Shown in pieces: positions 44,676 to 54,069 of a stretch of 64,000 nucleotides of DNA. A program made the position numbers and the translations under genes. Origin of the DNA: Xanthomarina arctica. GTDB lineage: Bacteria > Bacteroidota > Bacteroidia > Flavobacteriales > Flavobacteriaceae. Each line of letters opens with the position of its first letter. The stretch's first letter is position 1. The stretch covers positions 310,001 through 374,000 of the forward strand of contig NZ_BMFQ01000004.1 of the NCBI RefSeq assembly GCF_014638915.1, written 5' to 3'. The notes beneath the pieces were generated by a model. The model was not told the DNA's origin. It saw only the letters and a program-made list of their open reading frames with translations, and searched no databases.

Positions 44676-45380
44676 ATGAAGTATTTCTTTCTTTTGATTT
44701 TGTTCTTCTTCTTTAATCTTTCAACAGCCAAAGAATGGAAAAACTTAAAGGAATTTCAAGATGAAACCGGGAAAGTAAAATTGCTAGCTTCAGATTGGCT
44801 TCATTCTGATAGAAAAAGCAATTCATTAAATTGGCAACAAGCTAATAGCTATAACCTAGAAAATAATCTTTCGTTAGAATACGAAACCATTCAACAACGA
44901 ACGGATTTTTATCTCTGGCTATTAACATCTTTGGAATTAAAAAAATCTGAAGTGGTTTGGCCAAAGATGGCTCATTTCATTTCAAACAAATTAGAAAAAA
45001 TCAAGTCCTTTCCTTTTAATATTTTTACACGTAAAGAAGTGAAAATCTATGCAACCAAAGGAAGTGAGACTGTTTTTACTAAAGCATTCGATAGAATAAA
45101 TACAATTTACTTTTTAGATTCGGTTTTAAAATCTGATGAAGCTTTAAACTGGGACAAAGCTATTATCTATGAAGAACAATACGTTTGGTTACAAGGAATT
45201 TATAGTGAAATTGATGAAAAAACGTTAAAAACCATAGATAAAATGGCAAAAGGGAAAGGTGTCTATCGATTAATAGTTCCTAAGGAAATTGTTTTTTCAG
45301 GCGATTTATCCAATGAAGAAAACAGATATAACTATGCATTGAACACCTTAAGGGTTTATTTTCAAACAGCTTCACAATAA
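44676..45380 (+). CDS. Secreted flavobacterial protein of unknown function
   Basis: A 234-residue protein with a signal peptide (YFFLLILFFFFNLSTAKEW; cleavage after STA) and a helical mature region (WKNLKEFQDETGKVKLLASD at its start). It has no cysteine pairs or catalytic motif that I recognise. It lies 21 bp after the HMG-CoA lyase and before the guaB promoter, so it may close the LysE/HMGL transcription unit. Typical of conserved hypothetical secreted proteins in the family. Confidence 0.7.
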   Translation: MKYFFLLILFFFFNLSTAKEWKNLKEFQDETGKVKLLASDWLHSDRKSNSLNWQQANSYNLENNLSLEYETIQQRTDFYLWLLTSLELKKSEVVWPKMAHFISNKLEKIKSFPFNIFTRKEVKIYATKGSETVFTKAFDRINTIYFLDSVLKSDEALNWDKAIIYEEQYVWLQGIYSEIDEKTLKTIDKMAKGKGVYRLIVPKEIVFSGDLSNEENRYNYALNTLRVYFQTASQ

Positions 45381-45419
45381 TTTAATAAAAACTTAAAACT
45401 TAAATCCCTATAAATATTG

Positions 45420-45427
45420 TACATTTG
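45420..45427 (+). promoter_or_regulatory. Probable guaB promoter -7 element
   Basis: TACATTTG matches TAnnTTTG, 24 bp before the ATG at 45452. The TTG in this element opens the longest frame but cannot be a start codon if it is part of the promoter. Confidence 0.55.
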
Positions 45428-45451
45428 CACGCAATTAAATGTAATTGCAAC

Positions 45452-46924
45452 ATGACATCACATTCAAACAAAATTGTAGGAGAAGGTTTAACTTACGACG
45501 ACGTCCTATTAATTCCAGCTTTCTCAGAAGTACTACCTCGAGAAGTCAATATTCAAACAAAATTTACTAGAAACATTACCATTAACATACCTATAGTTTC
45601 CGCAGCTATGGATACAGTTACTGAAAGCGCTATGGCTATTGCTATTGCTAGAGAAGGTGGTATTGGAGTTCTACATAAAAACATGACAATAGCGCAACAG
45701 GCAAACGAAGTGCGCAAAGTGAAACGTGCAGAAAGTGGCATGATAACGGATCCAGTGACCCTAACCACAGAAGCGACAGTACTTGATGCCAAACAAAATA
45801 TGGCGGAACATAGTATTGGAGGTATTCCAATTGTAGATGGCCAAGGTTTCTTAAAAGGCATCGTCACCAATAGAGATTTACGTTTTGAAAAAGTTGGAGA
45901 AAGACCAATTGTTGAAGTTATGACAAGTGGGAGATTAGTTACTGCTCCAGTTGGAACATCTTTACAACAAGCTGAAGTAATTTTACAAGAGCATAAGATC
46001 GAGAAATTATTGATTGTTGATGAAAATAATAAACTAGCTGGTTTAATTACTTTTAGAGATATTACGAAACTAACGCAAAAACCTATTTCAAATAAAGATG
46101 TGTATGGTCGTTTACGTGTTGCTGCAGCTCTTGGAGTAACGGCAGATGCTGTAGAACGTACAGAAGCTTTAGTGAAATCTGGTGTTGATGCAGTTATTAT
46201 CGATACAGCTCATGGACATACTAAAGGTGTGGTGGCTGTTTTGAAAGCTGTAAAAGCTAAATTCCCAAAATTAGAAGTTATTGTTGGTAATATTGCCACG
46301 GCTGCGGCTGCTAAATATTTAGTTGAAGCAGGAGCCGACGCTGTAAAAGTAGGGATTGGCCCAGGATCAATTTGCACCACGCGAGTTGTTGCAGGTGTTG
46401 GTTATCCGCAATTTTCAGCAGTTTTAGAGGTTGCTAATGCTATTAAAGGTTCTGGTGTTCCCGTAATTGCAGATGGTGGTATTCGTTACACTGGAGATAT
46501 TCCTAAGGCTATTGCAGCCGGAGCAGATTGTGTGATGTTAGGTTCGTTATTGGCAGGAACTAAAGAAAGCCCAGGAGAAACTATTATTTACGAAGGAAGA
46601 AAATATAAATCTTACCGAGGCATGGGATCCGTAGAGGCCATGAAACAAGGAAGTAAAGACAGATATTTTCAAGATGTTGAAGACGATATTAAAAAGTTGG
46701 TTCCAGAGGGTATTGTTGGACGTGTGCCTTATAAAGGTGAATTGTACGAAAGCATCCATCAATTTGTTGGAGGTCTAAGAGCTGGAATGGGGTATTGTGG
46801 AGCAAAAGATGTTGCTACCTTACAGGAAACAGGACAATTTATTAAGATTACTGCTTCTGGAATTAATGAAAGTCATCCTCACGATGTTACAATAACCAAA
46901 GAATCACCTAATTATTCCAGATAG
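45452..46924 (+). CDS. guaB: Inosine-5'-monophosphate dehydrogenase
   Basis: A 490-residue enzyme oxidising IMP to XMP with NAD+, the committed step to [23 protein letters not shown] at the N-terminus, two CBS domains (about 95-210: [20 protein letters not shown] and [20 protein letters not shown]), the catalytic loop [17 protein letters not shown] with the active-site Cys, and [19 protein letters not shown]. The ATG at 45452 is chosen over a TTG at 45425 because the latter lies in the likely promoter -7 element. Monocistronic. Confidence 0.97.
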   Translation: MTSHSNKIVGEGLTYDDVLLIPAFSEVLPREVNIQTKFTRNITINIPIVSAAMDTVTESAMAIAIAREGGIGVLHKNMTIAQQANEVRKVKRAESGMITDPVTLTTEATVLDAKQNMAEHSIGGIPIVDGQGFLKGIVTNRDLRFEKVGERPIVEVMTSGRLVTAPVGTSLQQAEVILQEHKIEKLLIVDENNKLAGLITFRDITKLTQKPISNKDVYGRLRVAAALGVTADAVERTEALVKSGVDAVIIDTAHGHTKGVVAVLKAVKAKFPKLEVIVGNIATAAAAKYLVEAGADAVKVGIGPGSICTTRVVAGVGYPQFSAVLEVANAIKGSGVPVIADGGIRYTGDIPKAIAAGADCVMLGSLLAGTKESPGETIIYEGRKYKSYRGMGSVEAMKQGSKDRYFQDVEDDIKKLVPEGIVGRVPYKGELYESIHQFVGGLRAGMGYCGAKDVATLQETGQFIKITASGINESHPHDVTITKESPNYSR

Positions 46925-46983
46925 ATAATTTTTAGTTTTCTTATATTTTTTATAATTTTGTACCATTAAAAAATTGCATAATT

Positions 46984-47634
46984 ATGAAACCTGAAGTTAC
47001 GACAGATTTTCAAACCGGTCAAGCAGAGATATTTAAGAATCCAATATTGGAGCGTTTAACAAAAACAGATCCAATTTCGAATATTATTGTTTATGGTTTG
47101 CTTAATGCCTTTTTGGTATATGTAGCTATTGGTATTAAAGGGTTATCTGTTGTCGAATTTATAGGCTTGTTCGCTTTTGGATTGTTCTTTTGGACTTTTG
47201 CGGAATATATGCTTCATCGTTATGTGTTTCATTGGGTTACAGAAGCCAAATGGTCACAAAGATTTCATTTTGTTATGCATGGTGCTCATCATAATTATCC
47301 AACAGATAAGGATCGATTATTAATGCCTCCTGTTCCGGGTATTATTTTAGCATCTCTTCTATTTAGTGTCTTTTTTATTGTCTTTTGGATTACAGGTTAT
47401 ACACAATTGGTTTATGGATTTTTTCCAGGCTTCTTTATAGGCTACCTGATGTATTCGTTTGTGCACAGAGCCACTCATATAATGCGTCCTCCAAAACGTT
47501 TCAGAGATTTATGGCATCATCATAGTTTACATCATTACAAGTATCCTAATAAAGCGTTTGGAGTATCTAATACGTTTTGGGATAAAGTATTTGGAACCAT
47601 GCCTCCAAAAAAGGAGAAAAGGAAACCTAATTAA
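46984..47634 (+). CDS. Fatty acid hydroxylase / sterol desaturase family protein
   Basis: A 216-residue membrane protein with four hydrophobic stretches and the histidine clusters of the family: EYMLHRYVFHW, HFVMHGAHHNYP, and LWHHHSLHHYKYPN. These bind a diiron centre. The layout (HRYVFH...HGAHH...HHHSLHH) is similar to Scs7-type fatty acid 2-hydroxylases without cytochrome b5. In flavobacteria such enzymes may make hydroxy fatty acids for sphingolipids or flexirubin-like or ornithine lipids; the substrate is inferred. Confidence 0.88.
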   Translation: MKPEVTTDFQTGQAEIFKNPILERLTKTDPISNIIVYGLLNAFLVYVAIGIKGLSVVEFIGLFAFGLFFWTFAEYMLHRYVFHWVTEAKWSQRFHFVMHGAHHNYPTDKDRLLMPPVPGIILASLLFSVFFIVFWITGYTQLVYGFFPGFFIGYLMYSFVHRATHIMRPPKRFRDLWHHHSLHHYKYPNKAFGVSNTFWDKVFGTMPPKKEKRKPN

Positions 47635-47640
47635 AATCTT

Positions 47641-48324
47641 CTAATTAATCTTATTTAAAAGCAACTTAAGTTGCTCGACACCTTTAGTGGCTGTTTCAGG
47701 AATTATAGTAATTCGTTGGTTGTTTACCATTGCCGGTTTTGGGTCTATATAATAAATTGGAACATGTTGAGGAACAAAGTTCATCAGACTAGCGGCAGGA
47801 TATACTTGCATAGATGTGCCTATAATTACTAAGATATCGGCTGTTTCACAAATTGTTATCGCTTTATCTATCATAGGAACAGCTTCTCCAAACCATACAA
47901 TATGTGGTCTCATTTGGTATCCATTTTCACATAGATCACCCAGAAAAATATCCTTTTCACAAGGTTTAATATCATCTTCATTATAACTGCTTCTTTCTTT
48001 TAATAATTCGCCATGTAAATGAATAATTTCAGTACTTCCTGCACGTTCATGTAAATCGTCTACATTTTGGGTTACAATGGTTACCTTAAAATTCGATTCT
48101 AAATCGGCTAAGGCTTTGTGGGCTTCGTTTGGTAGTACGGTTAGTAATTGGTTTCGTCTTTCGTTATAAAAATTTAAAACCAATTCAGGGTTTTTAGAAA
48201 AACCTTCTGGCGATGCTACTTCCATAACGTCATGTCCTTCCCATAAACCATCAGCATCTCTAAAGGTTTTAATACCGCTTTCAGCACTTATTCCTGCTCC
48301 TGTAAGTACAACTAAATGTTTCAT
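47641..48324 (-). CDS. cobB: NAD-dependent protein deacylase, sirtuin (zinc-less form)
   Basis: A 227-residue class III sirtuin removing acyl groups from lysines with NAD+. LTGAGISAESGIKTFRDADG (NAD site), VTQNVDDLHERAG and LHGELL (catalytic His104), and IIGTSMQVYPAASL match CobB closely. The zinc module is reduced: the four cysteines of E. coli CobB are replaced, with only C122 and C132 between HGELL and RPHIVWFGE. Convergent with the hydroxylase gene. Confidence 0.93.
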   Translation of the reverse strand: MKHLVVLTGAGISAESGIKTFRDADGLWEGHDVMEVASPEGFSKNPELVLNFYNERRNQLLTVLPNEAHKALADLESNFKVTIVTQNVDDLHERAGSTEIIHLHGELLKERSSYNEDDIKPCEKDIFLGDLCENGYQMRPHIVWFGEAVPMIDKAITICETADILVIIGTSMQVYPAASLMNFVPQHVPIYYIDPKPAMVNNQRITIIPETATKGVEQLKLLLNKIN

Positions 48325-48433
48325 TTTGTGAATCTATAAAATTTCGTTCTTAAAATAAAATTAAAAAGGAAAGGAACTTCACTTTAAAAATTTATATATT
48401 ATGTGTAATATTACAGATAATTAATTTCAGATT

Positions 48434-49630
48434 ATGAAGAGACTATTTAAAACGTTATTTTTAGTTCTACCCTTAGTTATTTTAATGGGTTGTAGTAGCG
48501 ACGATAATATTACCCCAATACCGTCGACACAAATTTCTAAAAGTTATGACGTTTCTTCCATTTACGACAACAGTGTTAATGGAACGGCTAAATTTATTAA
48601 GAATGACGATAACTCTACCACCGTTGAGTTGAAGCTTACCGGAATTCCAACGGGTATTCCACATCCTGCTTCTATTAATTATAACACAGCTGCCGAAGGT
48701 GGAGCAGTGGCTATAACCTTGGGAACTGTTAATGGAGATACTGGTTTTAGTACCATTAGTTTTTCTACACTAGACGATGGAACGCCTATTACTTACGATG
48801 ACCTTTTAGGTTTTGATGGTTATGTGAACGTCCTTTATAGCGTAGATGAACCTGATAATAATATTGCCCAAGGGGATATTGGAGAAAACGAATTAACAGG
48901 AGTTTCTACCACCTATAATTTGGGAGAAAAAGATGTGCCAGGAATCTCTGGCTCGGTTATTTTTTCTCAACGTGAAAATGGAGAATCACTTGCTGTTCTT
49001 CAGCTTATCAATCCTACTTCAGGCAACATGTATCCTGCATATATGAACAATAATACAGCTGTGGAAGGCGGTTCTATAGCCTTAACGTTTAATCCGGTAG
49101 ATGGAGACACTGGAATTAGTGCTACCAACGTAGTCGCCTTAGATAACGATGTGTCCTTTTTGTATATAGATATTGTTGATTTTGATGGATATATTGAAAT
49201 TCAACAGAATCAAGCAACTCCCGAAATAATTGTCGCCGAAGGAGATATTGGACAGAATCAACTTACTGGTGTTGCAACGAGTTATGTTTTAGATGAAGTT
49301 GATGGCTCTAGTGCAAATGGCACAGCCACATTTTATGCAAGAAATAATGGCGAAGCTCTTGCAGTTATTCTATTACTAAACACAACCATAGACGTCATGC
49401 ATCCTGCAGCTATCTATTCGAATGATATTGCATTAGGAGGAGATATTATCTTTACCTTTAATCCTGTCAATGGAAATACAGGCGTGAGTCAAACCAATGT
49501 GGCTGTTTTGAATGATAACTCCTTATTTGGTTATGCCGATGTTTTAGGTGTTAATGGTCATATTAAAGTGTTGTTAAGCGACGTGCAAGCAACAGTTATT
49601 TCTCAAGGAAATATTGGGTCTAACGACTAA
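48434..49630 (+). CDS. Lipoprotein of three tandem CHRD-like repeats
   Basis: A 398-residue lipoprotein (lipobox LMGC at residue 20, then SSDDN). Three homologous units of 123 residues follow: GDTG or GNTG motifs at 101, 224 and 347, HPA/YPA/HPA motifs at 77, 200 and 323, and ends IAQGDIGENELTG, VAEGDIGQNQLTG and SQGNIGSND. The pattern resembles CHRD (chordin-like) domains, small beta-sandwiches common in bacterial surface proteins. Probably exposed at the cell surface, function unknown. Its TAA is followed at about 20 bp by a hairpin terminator. Confidence 0.82.
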   Translation: MKRLFKTLFLVLPLVILMGCSSDDNITPIPSTQISKSYDVSSIYDNSVNGTAKFIKNDDNSTTVELKLTGIPTGIPHPASINYNTAAEGGAVAITLGTVNGDTGFSTISFSTLDDGTPITYDDLLGFDGYVNVLYSVDEPDNNIAQGDIGENELTGVSTTYNLGEKDVPGISGSVIFSQRENGESLAVLQLINPTSGNMYPAYMNNNTAVEGGSIALTFNPVDGDTGISATNVVALDNDVSFLYIDIVDFDGYIEIQQNQATPEIIVAEGDIGQNQLTGVATSYVLDEVDGSSANGTATFYARNNGEALAVILLLNTTIDVMHPAAIYSNDIALGGDIIFTFNPVNGNTGVSQTNVAVLNDNSLFGYADVLGVNGHIKVLLSDVQATVISQGNIGSND

Positions 49631-49650
49631 TACATAATAATTTAGTTTTT

Positions 49651-49684
49651 AAAACCTGATGTAACAGTCAGGTTTTATTATTTT
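49651..49684 (+). terminator. Terminator after the CHRD-like lipoprotein
   Basis: 9-bp perfect arms AAAACCTGA / TCAGGTTTT and a T-rich tail. It lies immediately before the ATG of the methyltransferase gene at 49692, so any promoter for that gene must overlap it or read-through must occur. Confidence 0.75.
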
Positions 49685-49691
49685 TGAAAAG

Positions 49692-50348
49692 ATGGTAGAT
49701 TTAGAACTTATAGCACATTTGGAAACTTATTTAACTGAAAATCGCATTCAACGATTTGATAAAGTAATTAGGGGACGGACAAAGCATTTTACGGTTGCTA
49801 CCGAAGATGTTTACCAACTGCATAATACAAGTGCCGTTATAAGAAGTTGCGATGTTTTTGGAATTCAAGAAGTTAATATTGTTGAAGAACGAAACTCCAA
49901 ACGAATTGATAGAGAAATTGCTATGGGAGCCCAAAAATGGGTCGATTTAAACAGGTTTCATTCTGTTAAGGAGTGTATTCAGGATATAAAGGATAAAGGC
50001 TATCAGATTGTGGCAACAACACCTCATACTAACGATTGTTTGCTTCATGAATTCGATGTCACTAAAAAATCATGTTTTTTCTTCGGAAGAGAAACGGAAG
50101 GTCTTTCGCAAGAAGTGATCGATCAGGCAGATTGTTATTTAAAAATTCCCATGTCTGGTTTTACCGAAAGTTTAAATATTTCTGTTTCTGCAGCCATTAT
50201 TTTACAGCATGTCACTACGAAATTAAAATTATCTGATATCGATTGGAAACTTTCAGAAGAAGAGCAACTTGAGAAGCGTTTGGACTGGATAAAGAAAACG
50301 ATTAAAAGCTATGATGAGATCGTGGCTCGGTTTTATGAGAAGTCTTAA
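49692..50348 (+). CDS. TrmH-family (SpoU) tRNA/rRNA 2'-O-methyltransferase
   Basis: A 218-residue SPOUT methyltransferase with N-terminal helical part (LIAHLETYLTENRIQRFDKV) and the knot motifs: FFFGRETEGLSQEVIDQADC (motif 2) and IPMSGFTESLNISVSAAIIL (motif 3). It probably modifies the 2'-OH of guanosine in tRNA (TrmH-like, position 18); the rRNA enzyme RlmB differs in its N-terminal domain, which is absent. Followed by a palindromic repeat of family A and a strong bidirectional terminator. Confidence 0.9.
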   Translation: MVDLELIAHLETYLTENRIQRFDKVIRGRTKHFTVATEDVYQLHNTSAVIRSCDVFGIQEVNIVEERNSKRIDREIAMGAQKWVDLNRFHSVKECIQDIKDKGYQIVATTPHTNDCLLHEFDVTKKSCFFFGRETEGLSQEVIDQADCYLKIPMSGFTESLNISVSAAIILQHVTTKLKLSDIDWKLSEEEQLEKRLDWIKKTIKSYDEIVARFYEKS

Positions 50349-50351
50349 AAA

Positions 50352-50384
50352 AAACCTGGTAGGTTTTAAAAACCTGCCAGGTTT
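50352..50384. repeat. Palindromic repeat (family A, copy 2)
   Basis: AAACCTGGTAGGTTTT / AAAACCTGCCAGGTTT, 16-bp arms with one mismatch, right after the methyltransferase stop. It shares the AACCTGGCAGGT core with 15842-15874. Confidence 0.8.
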
Positions 50385-50413
50385 GTGTTAATACCATTAT
50401 AAAGCATAAAAAA

Positions 50414-50435
50414 AGCAGAAAGATATCTTTCTGCT
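50414..50435. terminator. Bidirectional terminator
   Basis: Perfect 11-bp arms AGCAGAAAGAT / ATCTTTCTGCT flanked by A- and T-runs, between convergent genes. Confidence 0.9.
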
Positions 50436-50462
50436 TTTTTCTATTTTTAAAGTTTCCTTTAT

Positions 50463-51242
50463 TTAAAGTCTTCCTTTATTTTTACTTCTACTAAGAATGC
50501 GATATTCTTCATAACACTCACTAATAGCATCTAAAATCTGAAGATCGTTAGCCGTTTCTATAAAGCTTTTAGAATAGTTACATTGCCTAATAATTTCATC
50601 TAAATCAGCGCGATCTACTTGTAATAAAGCCGTTAGCATCTCTCTGTCAAACCTGTTTGCAAGAAGGGTTCTAATTTCGTCATCCTGCTTCATTTGTTTT
50701 AGCTTTCGCATTTCATTGGGTTGTTTTCCAAACATGCTATACAAAAAATCTGCTGGATTAAAAACAGCTCCAAGAACTCTAGTTACGGCATTGGAAGATG
50801 AACCTCCAGCTTCATAACCAGTTTGTAATCCTGAAATATTATAACGATAATTAGTATTAATAGGCACTTGCTTAATATCCACTTCAAGGAAACCAGTTAA
50901 CTTAAATTCTGTTACTACAATTTCTTCTAAAGCAAAAGCCAACTCGGTTAATTCAATAGTTGAGCTTCCATATTTAATCCAGTCGTTTGTTACTCGAACA
51001 CGAATGGACTTGAATCCTAAATAAGAAAAATGTAACGTGTCTGTTGCTTTAGCTTTAATTTCAAATTCTCCTCTAGAATTGGTAATAGTACCTTTTACTT
51101 GATTTAAATTTACAATATTAACGCTCTCAAGAGGAACACCTTCAGTTGCATTTATAACAACACCTTTTACAGTCGTCATTTCCTGACCAAACATAAAGGA
51201 GGTTCCAATAATAAAAGTAAAAAGCAAAAGTAGTTTCTTCAT
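50463..51242 (-). CDS. Carboxypeptidase-like regulatory domain protein
   Basis: A 259-residue secreted protein. After a signal peptide (LLLFTFIIGTSFMFGQ) comes a CarboxypepD_reg-like beta-sandwich (about 20-105: TVKGVVINATEGVPLESVNI then TDTLHFSYLGFKSI), as seen at the N-terminus of SusC-type receptors, but no plug or barrel follows. The rest is helical (NEMRKLKQMKQDDEIRTLLA). Such short proteins are widespread in flavobacteria and of unknown function. Confidence 0.8.
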   Translation of the reverse strand: MKKLLLLFTFIIGTSFMFGQEMTTVKGVVINATEGVPLESVNIVNLNQVKGTITNSRGEFEIKAKATDTLHFSYLGFKSIRVRVTNDWIKYGSSTIELTELAFALEEIVVTEFKLTGFLEVDIKQVPINTNYRYNISGLQTGYEAGGSSSNAVTRVLGAVFNPADFLYSMFGKQPNEMRKLKQMKQDDEIRTLLANRFDREMLTALLQVDRADLDEIIRQCNYSKSFIETANDLQILDAISECYEEYRILSRSKNKGRL

Positions 51243-51346
51243 TTAAGATATATTGAGCATAAAAGTACTAAACTAAACGCTAAAACATTAAAGTATGTTA
51301 TAATTTGACTTAAAATTAACAACTTTCTATGTTATTGCACAAAAGC

Positions 51347-53194
51347 TTAGCGTCTTGAACGTCTTGGTCTATCAGAATTTGAATCTGAAGATGAACTTCT
51401 TCTATCGCTTCTGTTACCTTCACTTTTAGGACTAGAGCGTCTGTCGCTTCTGCTGCTATCGCTTTTAGAACCAGAACGTCTTTCACCTCTTGGTTTGTCG
51501 CTGTTGCTACGTCTGCTAAATCCACCGCCATCACTACGTCTTTTGTTTCTGCTGGTTCCTCTACCTTTGTCTTCACTAACTTCAACATTAACAAAACGAC
51601 CATCATGTTTATAATCCGTAAAGAAAGCTAATACTTTTTCTTGAAGTCCTTTTTCAGTGTTGAAGAAAGAAAAACTTTCTTTTACATCTACTTTAAAGAC
51701 ATCATCTCTTCCTAAATCTAGAACTTCTTTTAAGAAATCTTTTAATTTCATCCAATCGTATCCATCTTTACTTCCAACATTTATAAAGTAACGAGAATCG
51801 TTAGAACTACCACCATAATCACGTCCGCTGTCGCGTCTGTCATCACCACGATCAGAATCGCGAGAAGAGCCTTCAACATTCAGGTTTTTAGTTTTTCTAT
51901 AGTAATTAAAGAATCTAGTAAATTCTACTGAGAAGAATTTTTTAATTAACTCTTCTTTGGTTGTGTCTTCAAGGAGTTCGTTGATACTAACTAAATACTT
52001 ATCAATTTCATGATTAATTTCTGTAGAATGAATTTTATTAGCAAGTGACATTAATTGCACTTCGCAAATTTGCATCCCATCAGGAATTTGTTTCAATTCA
52101 AATTTCTGATTGATAATGCGTTCAATACTTTTAATTTTACGCACTTCACTTTTAGAAACAATAACCATTGAGATTCCTGTTTTTCCAGCACGACCAGTTC
52201 TTCCAGAACGGTGTGTGTAAATTTCAGGTTCATCAGGTAATTGGTAATTAATGACGTGTGTAATATCGTCCACATCAATTCCACGAGCAGCAACATCTGT
52301 TGCAACTAACATTTGAATTTGTTTGTTTCTGAAAGATTTCATCACTAAATCACGTTGATTCTGACTTAAATCTCCGTGTAAAGCTCCAGCGCTATAACCA
52401 TCTTCAATTAAGTTTTCGGCTACTTTTTGAGTATCGCGTTTTGTTCTACAGAAAATGACAGAAAAGATATCTGGATTCGCATCTGATAAACGTTTTAAAG
52501 CATCATAACGATCTCTAGCGTTTACTAAATAGTACTCGTGAGATACTTGATTGGTACTTTCATTTTTATTACCTACAGTAATTTCTATAGGACTTTTCAT
52601 GAATCTTTTTGCAATATTCGATACCTCTTTAGGCATGGTTGCAGAAAATAACCACGTGTTTTTGTCTTCAGGAGTATGAGATAAGATATCAGTAATATCT
52701 TCCTTGAAACCCATGTTTAACATTTCATCAGCTTCATCTAAAACTGAATACTGGATTTTAGAAATATCAACCATTCTACGGCTAATCATATCTTTCATTC
52801 TTCCAGGAGTTGCTACAATAATTTGTGCACCTCTTTTTACTTCTCTTGCTTGGTCTGTTATGCTTGCTCCACCATAAATGGCAACAACATTTAGGCCTTT
52901 ACAATATTTACCATATTGCTTCATTTCGTTTGCAATTTGCAAACAAAGTTCACGAGTAGGAGATAATATTAATCCTTGGGTAGTTCTGCTATCAACATCA
53001 ATTTTTTGTAGCATTGGGAAACCAAAAGCGGCTGTTTTACCAGTTCCAGTTTGTGCTAAAGCCACTAAATCTGTGTCTTGCTCTAATAAAATTGGGATTG
53101 CTTTGGTTTGTACATCACTAGGTTTTTCAAAACCTAAATCTGTAATTGCTTTTAGAAGATCTTCATTAAGACCTAATTCTTGGAATGTGCTCAT
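51347..53194 (-). CDS. deaD: DEAD-box RNA helicase with DbpA-type RNA-binding domain (CsdA/DeaD-like)
   Basis: A 615-residue ATP-dependent RNA helicase. Motifs: Q region [30 protein letters not shown] (I), SVLDEADEMLNMGF (II), LFSATMP (III), HRSGRTGRAGKTG (VI). After the core lies a DbpA-like RRM (YFINVGSKDGYDWMKLKDFL) and a tail of Arg/Ser/Asp (SDRRSSPKSEGNRSDRRS). It should remodel structured RNA in ribosome assembly, mRNA decay or cold adaptation. A leader of about 140 nt with hairpins precedes the ATG. Confidence 0.95.
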   Translation of the reverse strand: MSTFQELGLNEDLLKAITDLGFEKPSDVQTKAIPILLEQDTDLVALAQTGTGKTAAFGFPMLQKIDVDSRTTQGLILSPTRELCLQIANEMKQYGKYCKGLNVVAIYGGASITDQAREVKRGAQIIVATPGRMKDMISRRMVDISKIQYSVLDEADEMLNMGFKEDITDILSHTPEDKNTWLFSATMPKEVSNIAKRFMKSPIEITVGNKNESTNQVSHEYYLVNARDRYDALKRLSDANPDIFSVIFCRTKRDTQKVAENLIEDGYSAGALHGDLSQNQRDLVMKSFRNKQIQMLVATDVAARGIDVDDITHVINYQLPDEPEIYTHRSGRTGRAGKTGISMVIVSKSEVRKIKSIERIINQKFELKQIPDGMQICEVQLMSLANKIHSTEINHEIDKYLVSINELLEDTTKEELIKKFFSVEFTRFFNYYRKTKNLNVEGSSRDSDRGDDRRDSGRDYGGSSNDSRYFINVGSKDGYDWMKLKDFLKEVLDLGRDDVFKVDVKESFSFFNTEKGLQEKVLAFFTDYKHDGRFVNVEVSEDKGRGTSRNKRRSDGGGFSRRSNSDKPRGERRSGSKSDSSRSDRRSSPKSEGNRSDRRSSSSDSNSDRPRRSRR

Positions 53195-53341
53195 TCGTTT
53201 ATATAAGTATTCGATTTTGTTCTGTAGTGTTACAAAAAGAAGCGAATCGACATACTTAAACCTAAACTTCTAGTAACACATCCTCACTCTGAGGAATTTA
53301 TCCATATTTGCAAAACTGCAATTGGAATTTTTTTCAAGGTG

Positions 53342-53349
53342 CAAATATA
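53342..53349 (-). promoter_or_regulatory. Probable deaD promoter -7 element
   Basis: Reads TATATTTG on the minus strand and matches TAnnTTTG. Transcription would start near 53335, which leaves an untranslated leader of about 140 nt. In it, CCTCA-ctc-TGAGG (53282-53294) and TTGCA-aaac-TGCAA (53308-53321) are perfect small hairpins. Confidence 0.5.
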
Positions 53350-53478
53350 CGATTTTATTTAATAGAATGGTTTGTTAAGTTAAAAAACTTTGTGTTAGGG
53401 TTTTAGGGTCTAATTGTTAAGTTGATGCTGGTGAATAAATTGTTTTTTTAACACAGCATATTGCTATATGCTGTCTTA

Positions 53479-54069
53479 TTAATCCATCATTTGGTGATTT
53501 AATTTCTTAAATTCAGCTAACAGCTTATTTAGCTTAGCATTTTGTTTTTTTATGGCATGTGGTCTTAAATAAAACCAATTGATAAGAATCCAGAGTGTCG
53601 TTATTTCATAAGTAATTATGCCCCAGGTTATTGTCATTTTTAAAACATACTCAAAAAGGTATAGTCCAATGCCTAAAGAAAGAATAATGAAATAGACACT
53701 TAACATGGTTGTTTGTTGGAATATTTGTTTTTCTTTTAATTCTATAAATTGTTGAAGGAATTCCTTGCTATTAGGTTCCGACTTATTCTTGAATAATAAA
53801 GACAACTGTCTATTATAAGGTAATAAAAAAATGATCATGGCAGAAATAGTAAATATAATTCCAATTTTAGTTGTTACTAATTCAGGTTGAAAATAATACC
53901 AAATAAAGCCAATGAATATGGAGGTTAAAAGGAGCATAAGATTAACCGCTATTAGTTTGTATAGATTGTTTCGTTTAAATCTATTGGCCATATTGTAAAG
54001 TGTTTTAACTTCTGGAATCTCACTTTCCTGTTTGTTCCATATGTTTTTAAAATCTATATTAGTGTCCAT
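53479..54069 (-). CDS. Membrane protein downstream of ECF sigma
   Basis: A 196-residue protein with four hydrophobic segments (IAVNLMLLLTSIFIGFIWYY, IIFTISAMIIFLLP, MLSVYFIILSLGIGLYLFEY, and TLWILINWFYL) and soluble N- and C-terminal parts (FKNIWNKQESEIPEVKTLYN). It overlaps the sigma gene by 11 bp. Anti-sigma factors usually have one span, so this is not a classical one; it may still control or report to the sigma factor. No known family motif. Confidence 0.72.
   Translation of the reverse strand: MDTNIDFKNIWNKQESEIPEVKTLYNMANRFKRNNLYKLIAVNLMLLLTSIFIGFIWYYFQPELVTTKIGIIFTISAMIIFLLPYNRQLSLLFKNKSEPNSKEFLQQFIELKEKQIFQQTTMLSVYFIILSLGIGLYLFEYVLKMTITWGIITYEITTLWILINWFYLRPHAIKKQNAKLNKLLAEFKKLNHQMMD

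Noticed and set aside
45553-45870. Minus-strand frame inside guaB
   Set aside because: Antisense of the strongly conserved IMP dehydrogenase barrel and CBS region.
51316-51606. Open frame of 96 residues in the tail of deaD
   Set aside because: Same-strand shadow of the low-complexity Arg/Ser tail; its repeated Val/Ala/Lys composition follows from the codon bias of that tail.
52878-53273. Plus-strand frame of 131 residues over the start of deaD
   Set aside because: Antisense to conserved helicase motifs; would remove the leader and promoter of deaD.
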